Notes under the pieces: model-generated
What the model was told of the DNA's origin: nothing
The model's database searches: none
The model's input: only the letters and a program-made list of their open reading frames with translations
Made by a program: the position numbers and the translations under genes
Assembly (NCBI GenBank): GCA_038380795.1
Contig: CM076260.1
Span: 6,216,033 to 6,280,032 of the forward strand
Origin: Pyrocephalus nanus
Taxonomy: Eukaryota > Chordata > Aves > Passeriformes > Tyrannidae
Length of the DNA stretch: 64,000 nucleotides
Direction: 5' to 3'
Shown: positions 12,557 through 26,100 of the stretch, piece by piece
Layout of the letters: each line of letters begins with the position of its first letter
Position numbering within the stretch: position 1 is the first letter of the stretch

Positions 12557-13239
12557 TCAGTTTTTCCTGCAACGCACCTGGCTGGTTGGACTCTTAACAG
12601 GCAACAGATAATTACAGATTTGATTACCTTCTGCTAGATGGATTAGGGACTCTCCCTTGGGTCAAGGGAGTCTCCCACCCAAGTTGACAAGCTCATAAGT
12701 TACACAGGGTTATGAAATGAAAGACAAGAGATCCATACATTTGCATAAAATTGTGTGGTGCAGCTTGCTAGTTAATGTGTGAGACAGAGAAACCACAGGC
12801 AGAGAGGATCCAGGCAAGTCCTAGCCAAGTGCTATCCTGCATATAATTTTGGTGTCCCTAGAGTAAAGGGGCACCAAGAATAAGACTGCAAGTTGCCACT
12901 ATGCACTCCGTAAATATACATATGCTCTGACACTGTTCCATTTGCTTGTGGAGACAGAGTCCAAGTCTGCACTCTGCCAAACCAGACACTGACTCCTCTC
13001 TGCTAGAAGAACCTGTGATGGCTTCCACCACAGAGGATGTCCTGTCAGACAGCTGGGGTACAGCCCAGGATGAGGCTGGTGTGATGCACCCAGGCAGAGA
13101 GCCCAAGGAAGGTGGCAGGAGCAGTGCCCCCCACCAGCTGGGCTCACCCACAGCTCTCCTCCCTGGGGCAGCAGCTCCATCCTCTTCCCTTGGGGCTAGG
13201 GGGTGATTTCCAGTCCCCAAATTAACTGGCAAAGAGGAG

Positions 13240-13800
13240 TGTTAGGCTGGGGTTGGCATTACATGCAGCCAGGCCCAGGGGGCTCAGCTGCACTGCTGAG
13301 ACACCTGGGTGGGTTCAGTTCTGGGCCCCTCACAACAAGAAAGACACTGAGGTGATGGAGTGTCTCCAGAGAAGGGCAACAGATCTAGGGAAGGGTCTGG
13401 AGCACAAGGAGCAGCTAAGGGAGCAGGTGGGCAGCTCAGCCTGGAGAAAAGGAGGCTCAACAGGAGCCTTATCACTTTCTACACTCCCTGACAGCAAGTT
13501 GAAGCCAGTCGGTCTCTTCTCCCAGGTAACAAGTGATAGAATGGGCGGGAACAGCCTCAAGTTGCACCAGGGGAGGTTTAGGCTGGATATTGGGAAAAAT
13601 TTCTTTACTGAAAGGGTTGTCGAGCACTGGAACAGGCTGCTCAGGGAAGTGGGGGGGGTCACTGTCCCTGGAGGTATTTAAAAGACGTGTAGATGTGGCA
13701 CTGAGGGACATGGTTTAGTGGTGGGATTGGCAGTGATGGGGGAATGGTTGGATTCAGTGATCTTAGAAGTCTTTTCCAACTTAAGTGATTCTTTGATTTT
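13240..13800 (+). repeat. CR1 LINE 3' end
   Basis: From ttcagttctgggcccctcac through ctccagagaagggcaac, tatttactga-type words, gagcactggaacaggctg, ctgtccctggaggtattt, to ttccaacttaagtgattctt. It is the longest + strand CR1 piece in the window and carries the 3' tail. The open frames across it are shadows of the element. Confidence 0.88.
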
Positions 13801-14598
13801 GCAACCTAAAGTAAAAACTAAGAAGAACTTGGAAAGGGTAAAAGTTAGAAGAAATTATCTTAGCTTTTGTGTAGATTGTATCATATGCCTGATATACTTT
13901 GGTTTTCTAACAGGATAGTACTAAGGAGATTCCACGCTCCATGTGTGAATCTGCCTGTCAGCCCCATGTCTTCTCAACAGCATTGAATCCTGTCAGCTGC
14001 TGAGGACTAACAGCCTCAGAGAGTTCTTGTTGCGAATTCACAAGTATTAAAGGTGGGCAGAGCTTGTTAGAGTTACCACAGAGGGAGGGATGGGCAGAAT
14101 GTGCCCATCCCAGCCCTGGCAAGCCCCAAACTGATCTGCACCACCTCCACAGCTCTGCCCTCCCCAGGGCACATCCAGTTTCCTACCAGCTGCTGGTGAC
14201 AAAGTGGGTGAGAGCAGAAAGTACTGTGTGGTATAGGGGAGAGTTTTAGGGTGGCCCTAAACTTGTGGGGCAGAGATATTTGAAGAAGTCCATGGAAACT
14301 CACATGATTGGAAGGAGGAGGGTGTTGGAGAGTACAGGAAGCAAACCTGTAAGAAATTAATCTCCTTTCTTCTGCTCGTGGAAATAACGCATCCACCTGA
14401 GGTTGCTACAAGGTAACATGCAGTTGAACAAAGACTGGAGCTGTTTCCCAAACATGTTTCCTGGAACAGTGTAAGAAATAAAGACGCCATCCAAACTGAT
14501 GAGCCTTGAAAACATCAGGAACCAGAGCATAATTGGCATTGTGGTCCAATGAAAATGTATCAGAACTGCACAGCTGTACACCTCAGTTCTGGGGCACA

Positions 14599-14604
14599 TT
14601 TATT
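14599..14604 (-). terminator. Candidate ADGRF5 polyadenylation signal
   Basis: TTTATT on the + strand is AATAAA on the - strand, 2.5 kb after the ADGRF5 stop. It is the first canonical hexamer I see in that direction; closer variants such as TATAAA near 16250 are possible. Confidence 0.25.
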
Positions 14605-17117
14605 TTCACATTAGTGTGGTTAAAATGGTCCTGCCTCTGTCTTGTTTATATCGAAGGTTCTTAAAAATTTTAAGGCATGATGGGTGAAATATAAGCTTGA
14701 AGTACAATGCAAAAGTTGTTCAGCAACTGTCCCAGCCCAAAAATTCTAAGCAGGGAAGGTGAGAGAAGGCAAGTCAGTGCTGCAGAGACCTTTATGTCAC
14801 AATCCCCTCCTTTACTACTTTTCCTGTGCTGGAATACATCAGAGGAAGGTGCTAAGGCAGTGGCTGTTCTCCATCCAATGCTGTAAAAGGTGAGTAAGGG
14901 AGAGATCCCACCCTTTCTAGATATCATGTGAACCTGATAGATTCACATTGCTACATGCTGTAACTTAGTGCCTTGCAGTTAAGCAGGGGGAGGTACACAG
15001 GTGGCAGGAATCATGAGGGAATGAGCCCTGTGACAGCCTTGACTTTAGGAAGGGGATGTGATTGATCAGGACAAATGGAAGAACTGGGCCAGCTGCCACA
15101 AATGCCAGACTCCTGAAGGGAGGAATCTGCTGGTGAGCCCACTGCCCTTTTTGCCTATGCCGAAGATTTGGTATTCTTGAGAGTGGGGGAAGGGGTACAG
15201 GATGGCTGCTGCCATGTGTTTTCCCTTCTTCCTTCACTCAGCCCTCCCACTTTTTCTTCTCTCCCAATTTACCTTGATCTGTGTATGCACACAAGTGAAG
15301 TCTTGGCCCCAAGACTGCACAGTTGATTTCTTAGCTGCTTCTCTTTGCCTTGTTAGAAAAGCCATGACAACTCATCAAAGACTTGGCCTTTGAAGAGCCA
15401 CCCAAGGATGGCCCTTTGGTGCCAGACAGCTTTGGCATCACATTCTGATCTCTCATTCACACAAAGGCTCAGCTAAACGGGGAGGTGTGGTGAAACCTCA
15501 GAGATGAAATGTTTGCATTCCAGTGCAGACACAGTGTGGGACTGGGACTGTGCCACCTACAAGGACATCTACTTTACATTTTATGTAAAGCCTGTTCTAA
15601 CTCACTGGTTCTCCAGCAAGTCAATATTGCACAAGCTACTTCCAGAGTGAATTGGACCAAATGGTTGCTCAAAGACAAGTTTTTCTTGGAATAATGTGGC
15701 AAGGTCAGATTTCCAAGTTTCCACTGACCATGAAGTCAAAGATCCTGGATTTTCATCTCTAAATGTGTTCTAGTTCTGGTATTATATTTACATCTTGAAG
15801 CAAAAGGCAATTACTTTCAGTATAAATATTGCATTTGATTGTTGCTTGATTATTGTCTTCCGTCATCACCACCTGCTCATACCAAACCACCACATGTTTT
15901 AACTGAAGGGAACAGTTTCCCATCCTAATTCATCCCAAAGTTCTGGGAACAGGTTCACCATTGGTAAACATAGGCCTGATTCCCTGACAACCAAATGGAG
16001 TTGTACCACCTCACAGCAGTATTTGAAATTGGCCTCAAATCTAAATCTTTATGATTCCATCTGTCATATTTTACATTAAATTTTTTACATTTGTGTGTGT
16101 TATAGATACTTTGCAGGCTCTCTCATAGCCCTCTGCTTAAGACAGGAATCCTGCCTTTAAAGGTGTAAAGGTTTGGAAATAACTGGTTCCACAAATGTAG
16201 TGTTAGAGCAATAATTTATATCAAACCATTCATCCTGCCTGGCACATGATGATTTATATTCACTGCAGAGTTGACTCTCTGAGCCCTCCAAGTGTGATTC
16301 TCCTCTGAGAGGAGACCCAAACATACAGACTTTACACAAGACACTCCTTGCAGACTTAACACTATTATGCATTAAATAAATGCAGTCCCCTCTGTGGTAG
16401 AGGACAGCAACCATCTCTGTCTTACCACATTACATATCAAGGACAAATATTGTTAAGGATATAAAGCTTCCTTTTCTTCAAAAATATACCACATGGGGCT
16501 TCCAGTACATTCCATCTGAACGAAGACCACGCAGGAGTCATCACGGTCTTCATTTTAGCTAAGCCAAAAGTGAAGATCTGAAATGGACCTTCTCAGTTGG
16601 AAATTTTTGATTCCAGAAAAGTCTTAAATAGAAGGTGAAGGCCACTATACCCTGTGGCCTTTCCAGACTGCAATACGAGGGCAGGAGAGAAGTCATGAGG
16701 TACTTGTGTATCTACACAGGCCTTTGGGATCATTCAGAGGGTTGATAGGGGAAATACCAAAACCACTGGACAACAGCTGTGTGTAGCACTGCAATTCATG
16801 GCTCAGTACTGCATAGTGCTAAGCACCCGCTCGAGGGCTGAGGATTCGTCACTCCCAATGTCCTTTCTTGCACCTGAAGGCCTTCAAATCTTTGTCATCT
16901 CTTCCGAGAGATTGGCAGACCATGTAAAATTCCACCTCTCACAGCTTCCCTGCCTTACACATTAACGAGAAATGATTGTTCCAGAAGAATGCACCAAAGG
17001 CACGGTTTAGTCAAAATGAAGCAGTCCACTTCTCCATGACTCCCGGGTACTTTTTGTGTGTGTCTTGGAAAGGGCAGAAGTCCCTTCAGAGTTATGTGAT
17101 TTAGCATTTGTAGTGCT

Positions 17118-17197
17118 TCAGTTAAGCAAAGAATATGCCTTGGAAGTGTTTTCAGAGGAAGAGGTGGATGGCTCTGAAGAAGATACTCTGTATTTTC
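17118..17197 (-). CDS. ADGRF5: ADGRF5 last coding exon: C-terminus and stop
   Basis: Acceptor ggttttgcag; phase 1 in. It encodes [20 protein letters not shown] and LN, then TGA at 17120-17118. Human ends in STPEATSSSLENSSSASSLLN, so the serine-rich SSS-EN pattern and terminal SLLN are conserved. Confidence 0.9.
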
Positions 17198-20100
17198 CTG
17201 CAAAACCAAGCACAATGATAGGACATTAGGACAGATACCCTGGGACATGCTGGCAGTGTAAATTGGGGGTAGTTACCCCTGTGCTGATGACCCAGGTGGC
17301 TCTGATTTGCCCTGCAGCCCTGACACTGTCTGGATTACAGCAATACCAGCAACCACAGAACTCACTGTGTTTGGTGACACAGCCAGGATAAGTCAGCTTG
17401 GATGGCCACTCAAGTCACAGGACAGTGATTTACTCACACAAATGGAGGCACTTAGTGGTCCTCCTTGAACATGGGGATGCATCCAAAACACAGGCTCTTG
17501 AGATGAATCCCAGCTCACTCCTCTTGTGATCACAAGGCTACCTAAGACCCAAGTGCATGGAGCCTGAGAGCAGAGTGTGGAAGAAGGATAACAATAGGGG
17601 AGTTTCAGGTGGCAGAAGCATGGAAAGCAGTTGTAGGCAAGTCTCATTCTTCTGGTGGTAGGCTCCTGTGTCTGGCTAATGTGCTTATGTCTCCTTGTTC
17701 CATTATCTGACTAATAAACAGGATTTTAAAAAGCAGATGCTTGTCTACAGTAAACTCCTTCATATCCTGCTTTGACCATATCTCACCATCTTCTCTGGAC
17801 AATGTTTGGATGCAAAGACTACCCACTTAAGAATGAAATTATATTTCCAGCAATGCTTTTTGCAAAATGAAGTCATAACTGAAATGGTGATGTCCATAAA
17901 ATGACAGCCAGAGATATCTTTGCAGAGATACAGCTTTAGGGTGGTGAAGAGTACATGAACGATGAATGAGCTGTGTCATGATCTTATTAAGCTCAAAACA
18001 AAGCTCAGTTAGTGGGTTTTAGAGCTGGTGAAAACATGCCACCTGTTTCAGAGACAGACAATTATACTGCTAGCATTAAACTACAACTGACTTCTAACAG
18101 CTTCTTTGCATTAGAAGATTAAATACCATCTAAGGATGCATGGAGAGACAAACAGGCTGACAGATGTCAGGACAGACAGACCCTGACAGTGAGAACACAG
18201 GCAAAGCCCCTTGTCTGTGCTTCAGAAAAGGAGGTCTATTGTCACGTACCTGTTTTCCCACATAAGTTGTTAAAGGTTCTTGAAAATGGGTAGCTCATAG
18301 CAAGCATTGGTGTCACCAGGATCAGGGAGGATGACTGTAAGAGAGAAAATTGTGTTTTGTCAAAAGCCTAGAACTTTTCTGTATCTGAATTTGAGGCAGA
18401 AAAAGATTCCAGTAAACTGTTGTTCAGTAGTACAAGCAAGCAATCCACAGAGGGCCAAGATAAATGTTTGTGAGGCATCAAGGTCACACATTTACATGTT
18501 TGTGGTGGCGATGAAGGAGATCAACTTTAAACAAAACTGCAGGACACAAACAGCTTGTCTCTAACTTTTGGCCAGGGGAAGACAGCTTAGGCTTCAGAGC
18601 TACATCAGGTAGTATGGGGTTCTAGTCCCTTCTCTGAGGCAGTGTAGCTATTAAGGTAAACAGAAAAGCTAAGATTTATGTGAATGGGGATTGTCTTTGA
18701 CGGCCAACAGCCTGAGATCATCTGATGCAAATTTAACTTGACACACTAGAGGGCATTAGAACACAACTCACTGCAGTCCTGACGGAAAGGAAGGAATTTT
18801 TACTGCTAAAATGAAGTTTCTTTTTAATTTCTGGAGTGGTTTGAGAACTTAATTAGATTCCTCCAAAAGGTGTGTTTAAAAAAAGGCACGGAAAACACAT
18901 CTTTTTCTGTTCGATCCTTCCTCGTTTGTTACTTGTACCATGGGGGGGAATTTAGGCAGTGTTGTGTACTGTCACCTCTATCATAAGGTGGTAGAGGAAA
19001 AAGGTAAATGAATCACATATAAAAAGTTCGACAAAGGACTTTGCTATTGTTTTATTTGTTAATTAAATTAAATTCTTCAGCCTCAACAGGCTGAAGAAAT
19101 GGGATGACAGGAACCCTATGAAGTCCAGCAGAGGGAAATGCAAAGTACTCCTGTCCCTGGGGAGGAACAAACCCACACACCAGGACATGCTGGGGGTTCT
19201 CTGACTGAAACAGAGTGAAGACAAAGCCAGACTTTTCTCCTTGGTTCCCAGTGAAAGGACAAGAGGCACTGAAACAAATAAAAATACTGGAAATCCCACT
19301 AAAGAGGACACTTTTTCACTGTGAAGGTGGTCAAGCACAGGAAAAGGCTGCAGAGAGAGACTGTGGTGTCTCCATCCTTGGAGCTGCTCAAACCCCAACT
19401 GGACAGAGCTCTGTGCTCTAGATGACCATGCTCTGAGTGGGAGGGTTGGTACTAGATGATATCTGGAGGTAATTTCCCACTTCAGACATTCTGTGATTCC
19501 TGTGGAACCTGGAGTGTTTTGATCCAGTGCTGCTCTTCTGAACTGACAGTTCAACTTTAATGGACTCCTTAATTCCTTTCAGCCTATAAACTCATCTTCT
19601 TAGTTATCCTGGCTTTTAAGTCGGCTTCCTAGATCTTTAGCAATACCTGTACAGGCTCTCCTGAATAAACCCTGTTCAGACACCAATATAAAATTAAGCT
19701 TTATTGTCACATCAGAATGATGCTAATACCGTGAGGGGAGAGGGGGAGGTGGGTGTTGGAACCAGATGATCTTTAAGGTCACTTCCAACTCAAACCATTC
19801 TATGATTCCTACACATCCCAACATCTTTGGGAAATGCAGAAGTGCAAGTTGAAACAAGCACTTCTGTGTCAGAATACGCAGTTTACCCATCCTCATGCAG
19901 CAATCCCAGATAAAGGTATTTTATTCCTGTTGGCTGAAACTTTTCTGTGATCTGTGTCTGGGAATGTGGCTCCTCTGGTGCAGAAGTGGAGACGAAGACA
20001 CCTTTGGCATCAGCAGGAAGAGGACAACAAAGAATTCTGTGGGCACAACATGTCCTCAACCAGTACAGCTCTTTGTGAGGTGAATATCAGTAAATAGCCT

Positions 20101-23100
20101 CAGCTCTTGGCTCTCTCCTTGGGCTGTAAGACACATCCTGGGTCACTGAGGACATGAGCTCCCTGTGTGGTTGGCCTGACATATTCTGCTTGAGAAGTTT
20201 GTCAAGCCTCATTTGAAAAGCCTTTAATTCTGTGCTTTTACTCCTTTGTTCACACTGGGAGACCGTTCCCCATCCTTTCTAATGGGTAGCAGTTGCTTAA
20301 TGCCATAAGCAGATTTGCCCTTGGTTGGATCCAAGGATCCTCCAGCCAAGCTGTCCCCATGCCAGCATTTTCCTGTAGCTTAAACAGCTCAGCCTCCCTT
20401 TAGTTATTCTGGATGAAAGGTCTATGGTGCTGTGAGACCTGTGGTGGTGAAGGACACATGGAGAGAGGAACGAGGAGCTGCTAAAGTTGGAAGGTGTGAA
20501 GGGAGAGATGTGTGACTCCACAGGACAGTCCAGCTCCAAGGCTGCCCAGTAGCCTATAGCAACCGAGCCCTGGTTTGCCCTTTTCAAACATCTACAGAAC
20601 ATTTTTCTCAGAGTCTTGACTTCTGGATCACAAACTGAAATGGAAGAAATTCCCCTTAATCATAAGGAAAAAATTAGTATTTTTTTATGCTGAGGGTGAC
20701 AAAACACCACAGTTTTTGTGTCAAAAGAGTGAATGTGTTCTCCAACTTTAGAGATATTGAAAACCTGATGGGACAATGTAACCTGATGGGACAATGTACT
20801 AAGCAACCTGCTCTAATTTATCTTGCCACTCATCAGTGGCCAGCTATTTTCCTGAGGCACTGTGTAAACTTTATTTTTCTGGTAAAGATGGTAGTGGAAA
20901 TGGTTTCCCCATTGAATGTGAATGTCTATCCCAAATAGAGGTATTTTCAGATGCATGTTCAAGCTGTGCTTCAATGCAGGGAGGAATGCAAGAGCCACTG
21001 GGCCAGAGAAACACTGTGGACGGAAGAGAAGCCTTCCAGGATCTTCTTTAGGAATCCAGTCCTCATTTGCAATATTTTTTTATTATTCTTTTTTTTAGGC
21101 ACTGAATATTTTCTGTTAAACTTGGGAATTTGCAGGGTGTGGGACCAAAGTCTCTCCTCTTCCAGAAGCACATTCATTTATATTCTATTTTTTGCTCATT
21201 AAAATATGAGTCTTTGCAACATATAGACATGATCTAACAAAAGATTCATACTTCCTCCCATTTTCTGTTCCCAGAAAAAAGGGGAGGCTAACCTGTCTCC
21301 TTGTCTCATGAGTTCAAGTTGCAGTAACTCCATCCTCTCCTGCTCATAGGTGAAGGAGATCTTACCCAAGAAGTCCCCTTTGCATTTCTCTCACGTTGTG
21401 AAAAAGTAATAGAGCCACAGAAATTTTCTGTTTTCTAACTGAAGTTTCAGTTGCATTTTATATTTTTTGCTATGGAATTTAGAGCAAATGTCCACCAACT
21501 TCCTTCTCATTTTTTACCAATTATAGGTAAAATAATGAACTTTGAAAACCAGGCGTATGTTCATAATTGTGTTGTTAGTGTCTTCTCTGACTAGTTCTAA
21601 TAAATAGTCCAAAATATAAAGTGCATTTGATTTAAGAGACACTTGGAGAATGTTAGACTATTCAGCAGTAACTGAAATACATTCTTAGGTCTAGATTCTA
21701 ACCTTTGATTGCTGTGAACTCCATTTGGATGTTGAATTCCTCTTCAGCAGGGCTTCTTGTATCTATTTGTTAAAAAATTAATCAATCAGTATTTACAGAA
21801 AATCTGTTCAAATTCCAACCGTATTTTGACATAATTTAGGAAATAGTTTGAATCCTTACCTTCTTGTCCCAGAGAGTCCCAAACACCAAAATGAATAATC
21901 CCTAGGAGACAGATAATTACATGCAGTTTGATGACACCAACTTTTAATTGCAGCACCTCATAATTATCTCAAACATTGTCCATGGTGACTATTTAAACTC
22001 TGAACTCTTTGATAGAGGTCATTTTTCTAACTTCATATCACATAGTGGGCTGCTGCTATGTTCACCAGGAATTCATCAGGCCTGACCTATTTAAATTCTG
22101 TGTACATCTGCTCTACAAAGTAACACAGATAGTTTGCTTGCTCTAAATGTATTTGGAAGAAGGAACTTTTGTGTCCTGCCTGTTCTCCCCAGATGAAACA
22201 GCAGGCTCACAGCGTAAAAATGCAGGTTCACAACGTAAAAGGTCAATGAGTCTGGTTTGAAGCACTCAGCTTTGATGCCATTCTTAGAGAGAGAGAATAG
22301 GCATAACTATTTTGTCCTCAAGAAATCCTGATGTATTGGGATCCTACTGGCCACCTAAATAGGTTATTGTAAAAATCATACTGACTGAAAACTCTCAATC
22401 ACCATGTTTTGGTGAGTTCCTCTCTTTGTTATTAGTACTGCTCAACGTTCTTGATGACTTTTATGTTGTTTATACTTGAACCCACAAGAGCATAATATGA
22501 TGCCTCCAGGTGCACTGTAAATGAGACCAGAGATGCTCCAGCTTGCCCACTTGAACTTAATAGGGCTATTTTTCTGATCTTCAGAAATTATGATCTTCCC
22601 AAAGCTACTGGCAAAGTTGGAAGTTATCTTTAGGTCAGCTTTATCTATAAGGCACATCTGATAAAGCAGATGAGAATATGAAACACTGCTGAATTCCTGC
22701 AATGGCTTTCCCAAAGAGCCCTTTTGGAATAAGGCAAATCTGAGTATTTCCCACTGCCAAGCACAGCACTGCAATAATGTCACCATATTAAATGATCACA
22801 GAGGAAAGAAAAACATGTGTAACTCACCTGCAAAGCGTTGAGCAGAGCAAAGAGGATGTGGAAAGCTCGATGACTGTTTTTGATGATGGTGGCAAGGCCA
22901 AACCCCCAGGTGAGGCCTAACAGTGGTGTCAAGATGGCCACACTTTTGCCAATTTGAAACAAAGAGTTCCTCTCCTGCCTGTTTGACCTATCCCCAATAG
23001 TTGGCCTCAGTATTTTTATTATAACAACTGCAGTGATGGACAAATTCATGGCCACAATTATCAAGGCAGGTATGACAAAGGCCAAGAGAGCTTTGCTGTC

Positions 23101-26100
23101 CATCCAGTTGAGCCAGCAGACGTCCTTTCTGGTGTAATTGTTCCTTGGCAGTGTGACAGCGATGGTGATGACTGCAATGACAAAGGGGCACACATATCCC
23201 AGGCAGAATGCCACTGCTTTCTGAGCAGTCTTACTTGTGTTATGCAAGATGAACACCAGCCTGTAGAAAAGAATGAGGCCCAGGCTCAGCATCCAGAAAA
23301 AGACACACAGATAGAATAAATGGATGAAGAACGTGGCCATGACGCAGATATCTCTGCTCAGCTGTTGGTTCTGGTCATTGAGGGAGGCAGTGACAATGAA
23401 CCACACGTCAGCAATCAGGAGGGATGCAGCTATGTTGACTATACAGACGTGGCGCATGTAGGAGGTTGTGTTGTTTGTCACGTATTTCCAGACCAAGGAT
23501 TCAATTATAATGCAGATCACCAAGCTCAGGATCGAAATACCCAGGCCAATGTAGGAAATATAATCTTCAAAGATTAGCTGGGAGGATTTATCAGGTGACA
23601 TCAGAATGGAGAATGATGTCAAGTGACTGCAGGAGCAAATGACATAATCTTCTGACTCTGTGGGTGTGCAACCACGAGTATCCCAGTCCCCACCGCGTTT
23701 GTTGAGCGTGAAGTTCCAAAAGACACATTTGGGCATCTTTAGAGACAAGTTTTTCTTTGCAAATGTCATATTAACCTCAAACCTCTGGCTTCTGTTGCTG
23801 CTCACAGTTGTTGTTATCAATAAGCCGTTCACATATTCAGTCTCATTCCGGGGCAAAATATGTCCAAGTTTCGAGTACATCACACTGACAATGGTGGAAT
23901 TTTGGGTTAGAGTTTGAATTTCAGTTTCACCAATGAGCACATTTACTGTGAGGTTTTCTGTACTGCGGAAGCCCTTACTATAATCTGTGTTGCTGTTTTC
24001 TTGGATAACTATACCTTGTAGCTGCACAGTGTTTGCAGAGACAGAAGGGATGGTGTTATTAACTGGTCGGAGGCGCAGGGAAAAGTTTTCTACTGACTGC
24101 AGTAACAAAGAACTTTTTAGCGTCTTCTCTTTATTCAGGTCTTCCCAGGCTTCAGCTGTGGAATCACCAACAATTAAGTCCACTGTGGAGAGGAAATTCT
24201 GGAACAACAATAGAATAATGTAGTTATTGAAATGCTACACAAATCATTGTTGTTTCTGATGGTAATTTATGCATGGTTCAAGAATGCCTTTTGAAAAAGC
24301 CCAGTATTTTCTTATTTTGCTCAATCTATGTGAAACCTTCAGTTGTTAACCTTCTGCAAGCTTTGTTTTCAAGTTAAGGTTTCCAAAAGCAGATGTGTGT
24401 GACTATTCCTTTTTACATATTACTTAGTATTTTTTCTTCTCCAACATTCTTTCCCTTCTTTCTTAGCCTTTGTGCTATCTGATTTCTTGGTCTCTCTCAT
24501 GTAGGGTCCTCCATCTACAAACCATCAAGTCTATTTTCACTTTTCTGTTTAGAAGAACAGTGCTTTTCCTCTATACTTCACAATCAAGGTTCCCAACTAT
24601 TTCTAAGATTTCTTTTGTTATTCATTTGTTGTAACATCCAATTTCTTTTCCTTGCTTGATCATGGTTCCTGGAATTTAATATATAATCTAAACCTACCCT
24701 CTGTCTTAGAATGCTGGAGACTTTTGTGGGTCCCTAGAACATTTCTAGTTGCTAAGCACACAGCAGCCTCTCTTTCATGCATAGGCTTCTTGTCCTCATA
24801 ATTTTGACTTTTTATATACTCCTCTGTATCTTTGCTGTCATTTCACCTCATTCCCTTCCTTTCCTGCTCCTGATCCTAACTAACTGTGAAACTTCTTCAG
24901 GAAGAACATCATCCTCTGTGACAAAAGGGGCCAAATGGCTTCATAGGTGTAGGTAAGACTTAAAATAAAACCTCACCTGAATAGTGAGCTCGTCTGCATC
25001 TGCTGGGATAGAGGAGACCATATCCAGGATGGAAACGATTGCACCTAAGTTTGCAGGAGAACTGTTTATTGTGTTTAGCTCCTTTCCAATCTGTTCCTTA
25101 AGCTCTGCAAGGTAGTTAGGTAGTTCTGCTTTTGACTCAGGGCTGTTGACCAAGGACTGGAACAGAAGATAACAGTACATCACACATGTGAAATTTGCCT
25201 CTCTAGCCTCACTGAGAGAAAGGTAACTCTGGATGAAATAAAGAGCACTATGGTAGGATACCAAGGCTGAAAACAGAAGCCTGGCACCTGTCCATAAAGT
25301 GAACTGACCAGGGGAGTGGGCATTGTAAACAGGGCCTGGGGGTGAGGTTGGGCAGTAGCCTGGAGTTGTCGGTGTTCTCTGCAGCTTTCTATGGGCTTGT
25401 GCCAACCAGTGCTCATCGAGGCAGTCCCTGAGCATGGCTCAGGGAACACTCCAGGCCAGCAACTGCTCTTATGGATGCTATGAACAAGGTCACCTTGCCC
25501 GGGAGACAGAGCATTCATGTGTGTGGATATCAGCCATGCAGTGCCACGTGGCCTCTGGGCCAGAGGAGGGGACCTTGCCTCTTCCACTGACTTGTGTAGA
25601 TATAGCCAAACATTCTCCAGCTTTTAAAAGAAAGGTTTAAATGCTTTATATATTTTAGATTACGATAAGAAAAAATTGGGCAACAAACATTTTTGCTCTT
25701 TCTTCTCCCCCCCCTCCCCCCACCTCTCCACCCCAACCTCTAGAAAAGCCACAAATGTTACCTCGGCTCTACTCAGCAGGTTGTTTATTGATACAGACAG
25801 GCAGTCATTCCTCGCGACCTTCCATGAGTTGTTGATGCACTTGTAAGTTGTACTGCCTCGGGTAAAACCATCTGGATTATCTAACTCACGGCATGGCTTT
25901 ATCAATGTGCCCCTTTCTAGTCCAGTGCCTAATCTGTCTGAGCAGGAAGCTTGCTTATCTGTACAGAGGAAAGTCATAGAGGTAGAAAACAAGAAGCAGA
26001 GAGATTAATAAATTACCCCCATCAAACCTGTGACTTCCTGAAGTTCAGAGGTCTTTAAATCATGATTTCAGCTGCCTCTCTTCATTGATTACAACCTTTC

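Larger units (their letters stand above)
11314..17117. other. Region between the convergent MEP1A and ADGRF5 stop codons
   Basis: It holds both 3' UTRs, whose ends cannot be fixed, and a CR1 copy at 13240-13800. A GC-richer block at 12900-13210 carries overlapping open frames on both strands that match nothing I know. Nothing else is recognised. Confidence 0.7.
18335..21702 (-). other. ADGRF5 intron before the 85 nt tail exon
   Basis: A repeat-rich intron: CR1 fragments at 19293-19500 and 19748-19810, repeat copy at 19833-20625 and an exact 18-base tandem at 20763-20798. No exon-like sequence matching ADGRF5 is seen. Confidence 0.7.

Noticed and set aside
12858..13232. Overlapping open frames of 86-124 codons on both strands
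   Set aside because: They overlap in a GC-richer stretch next to a CR1 copy, resemble no family and have no splice or promoter support.
13253..13711. Open frames of 142 and 110 codons
   Set aside because: They lie inside the CR1 3' end, much of which is untranslated or a decayed reverse-transcriptase end; not a host gene.
22442..22786. 114-codon - strand open frame just after the 7TM exon
   Set aside because: No match to the receptor tail; the true continuation [14 protein letters not shown] is at 21901-21860.
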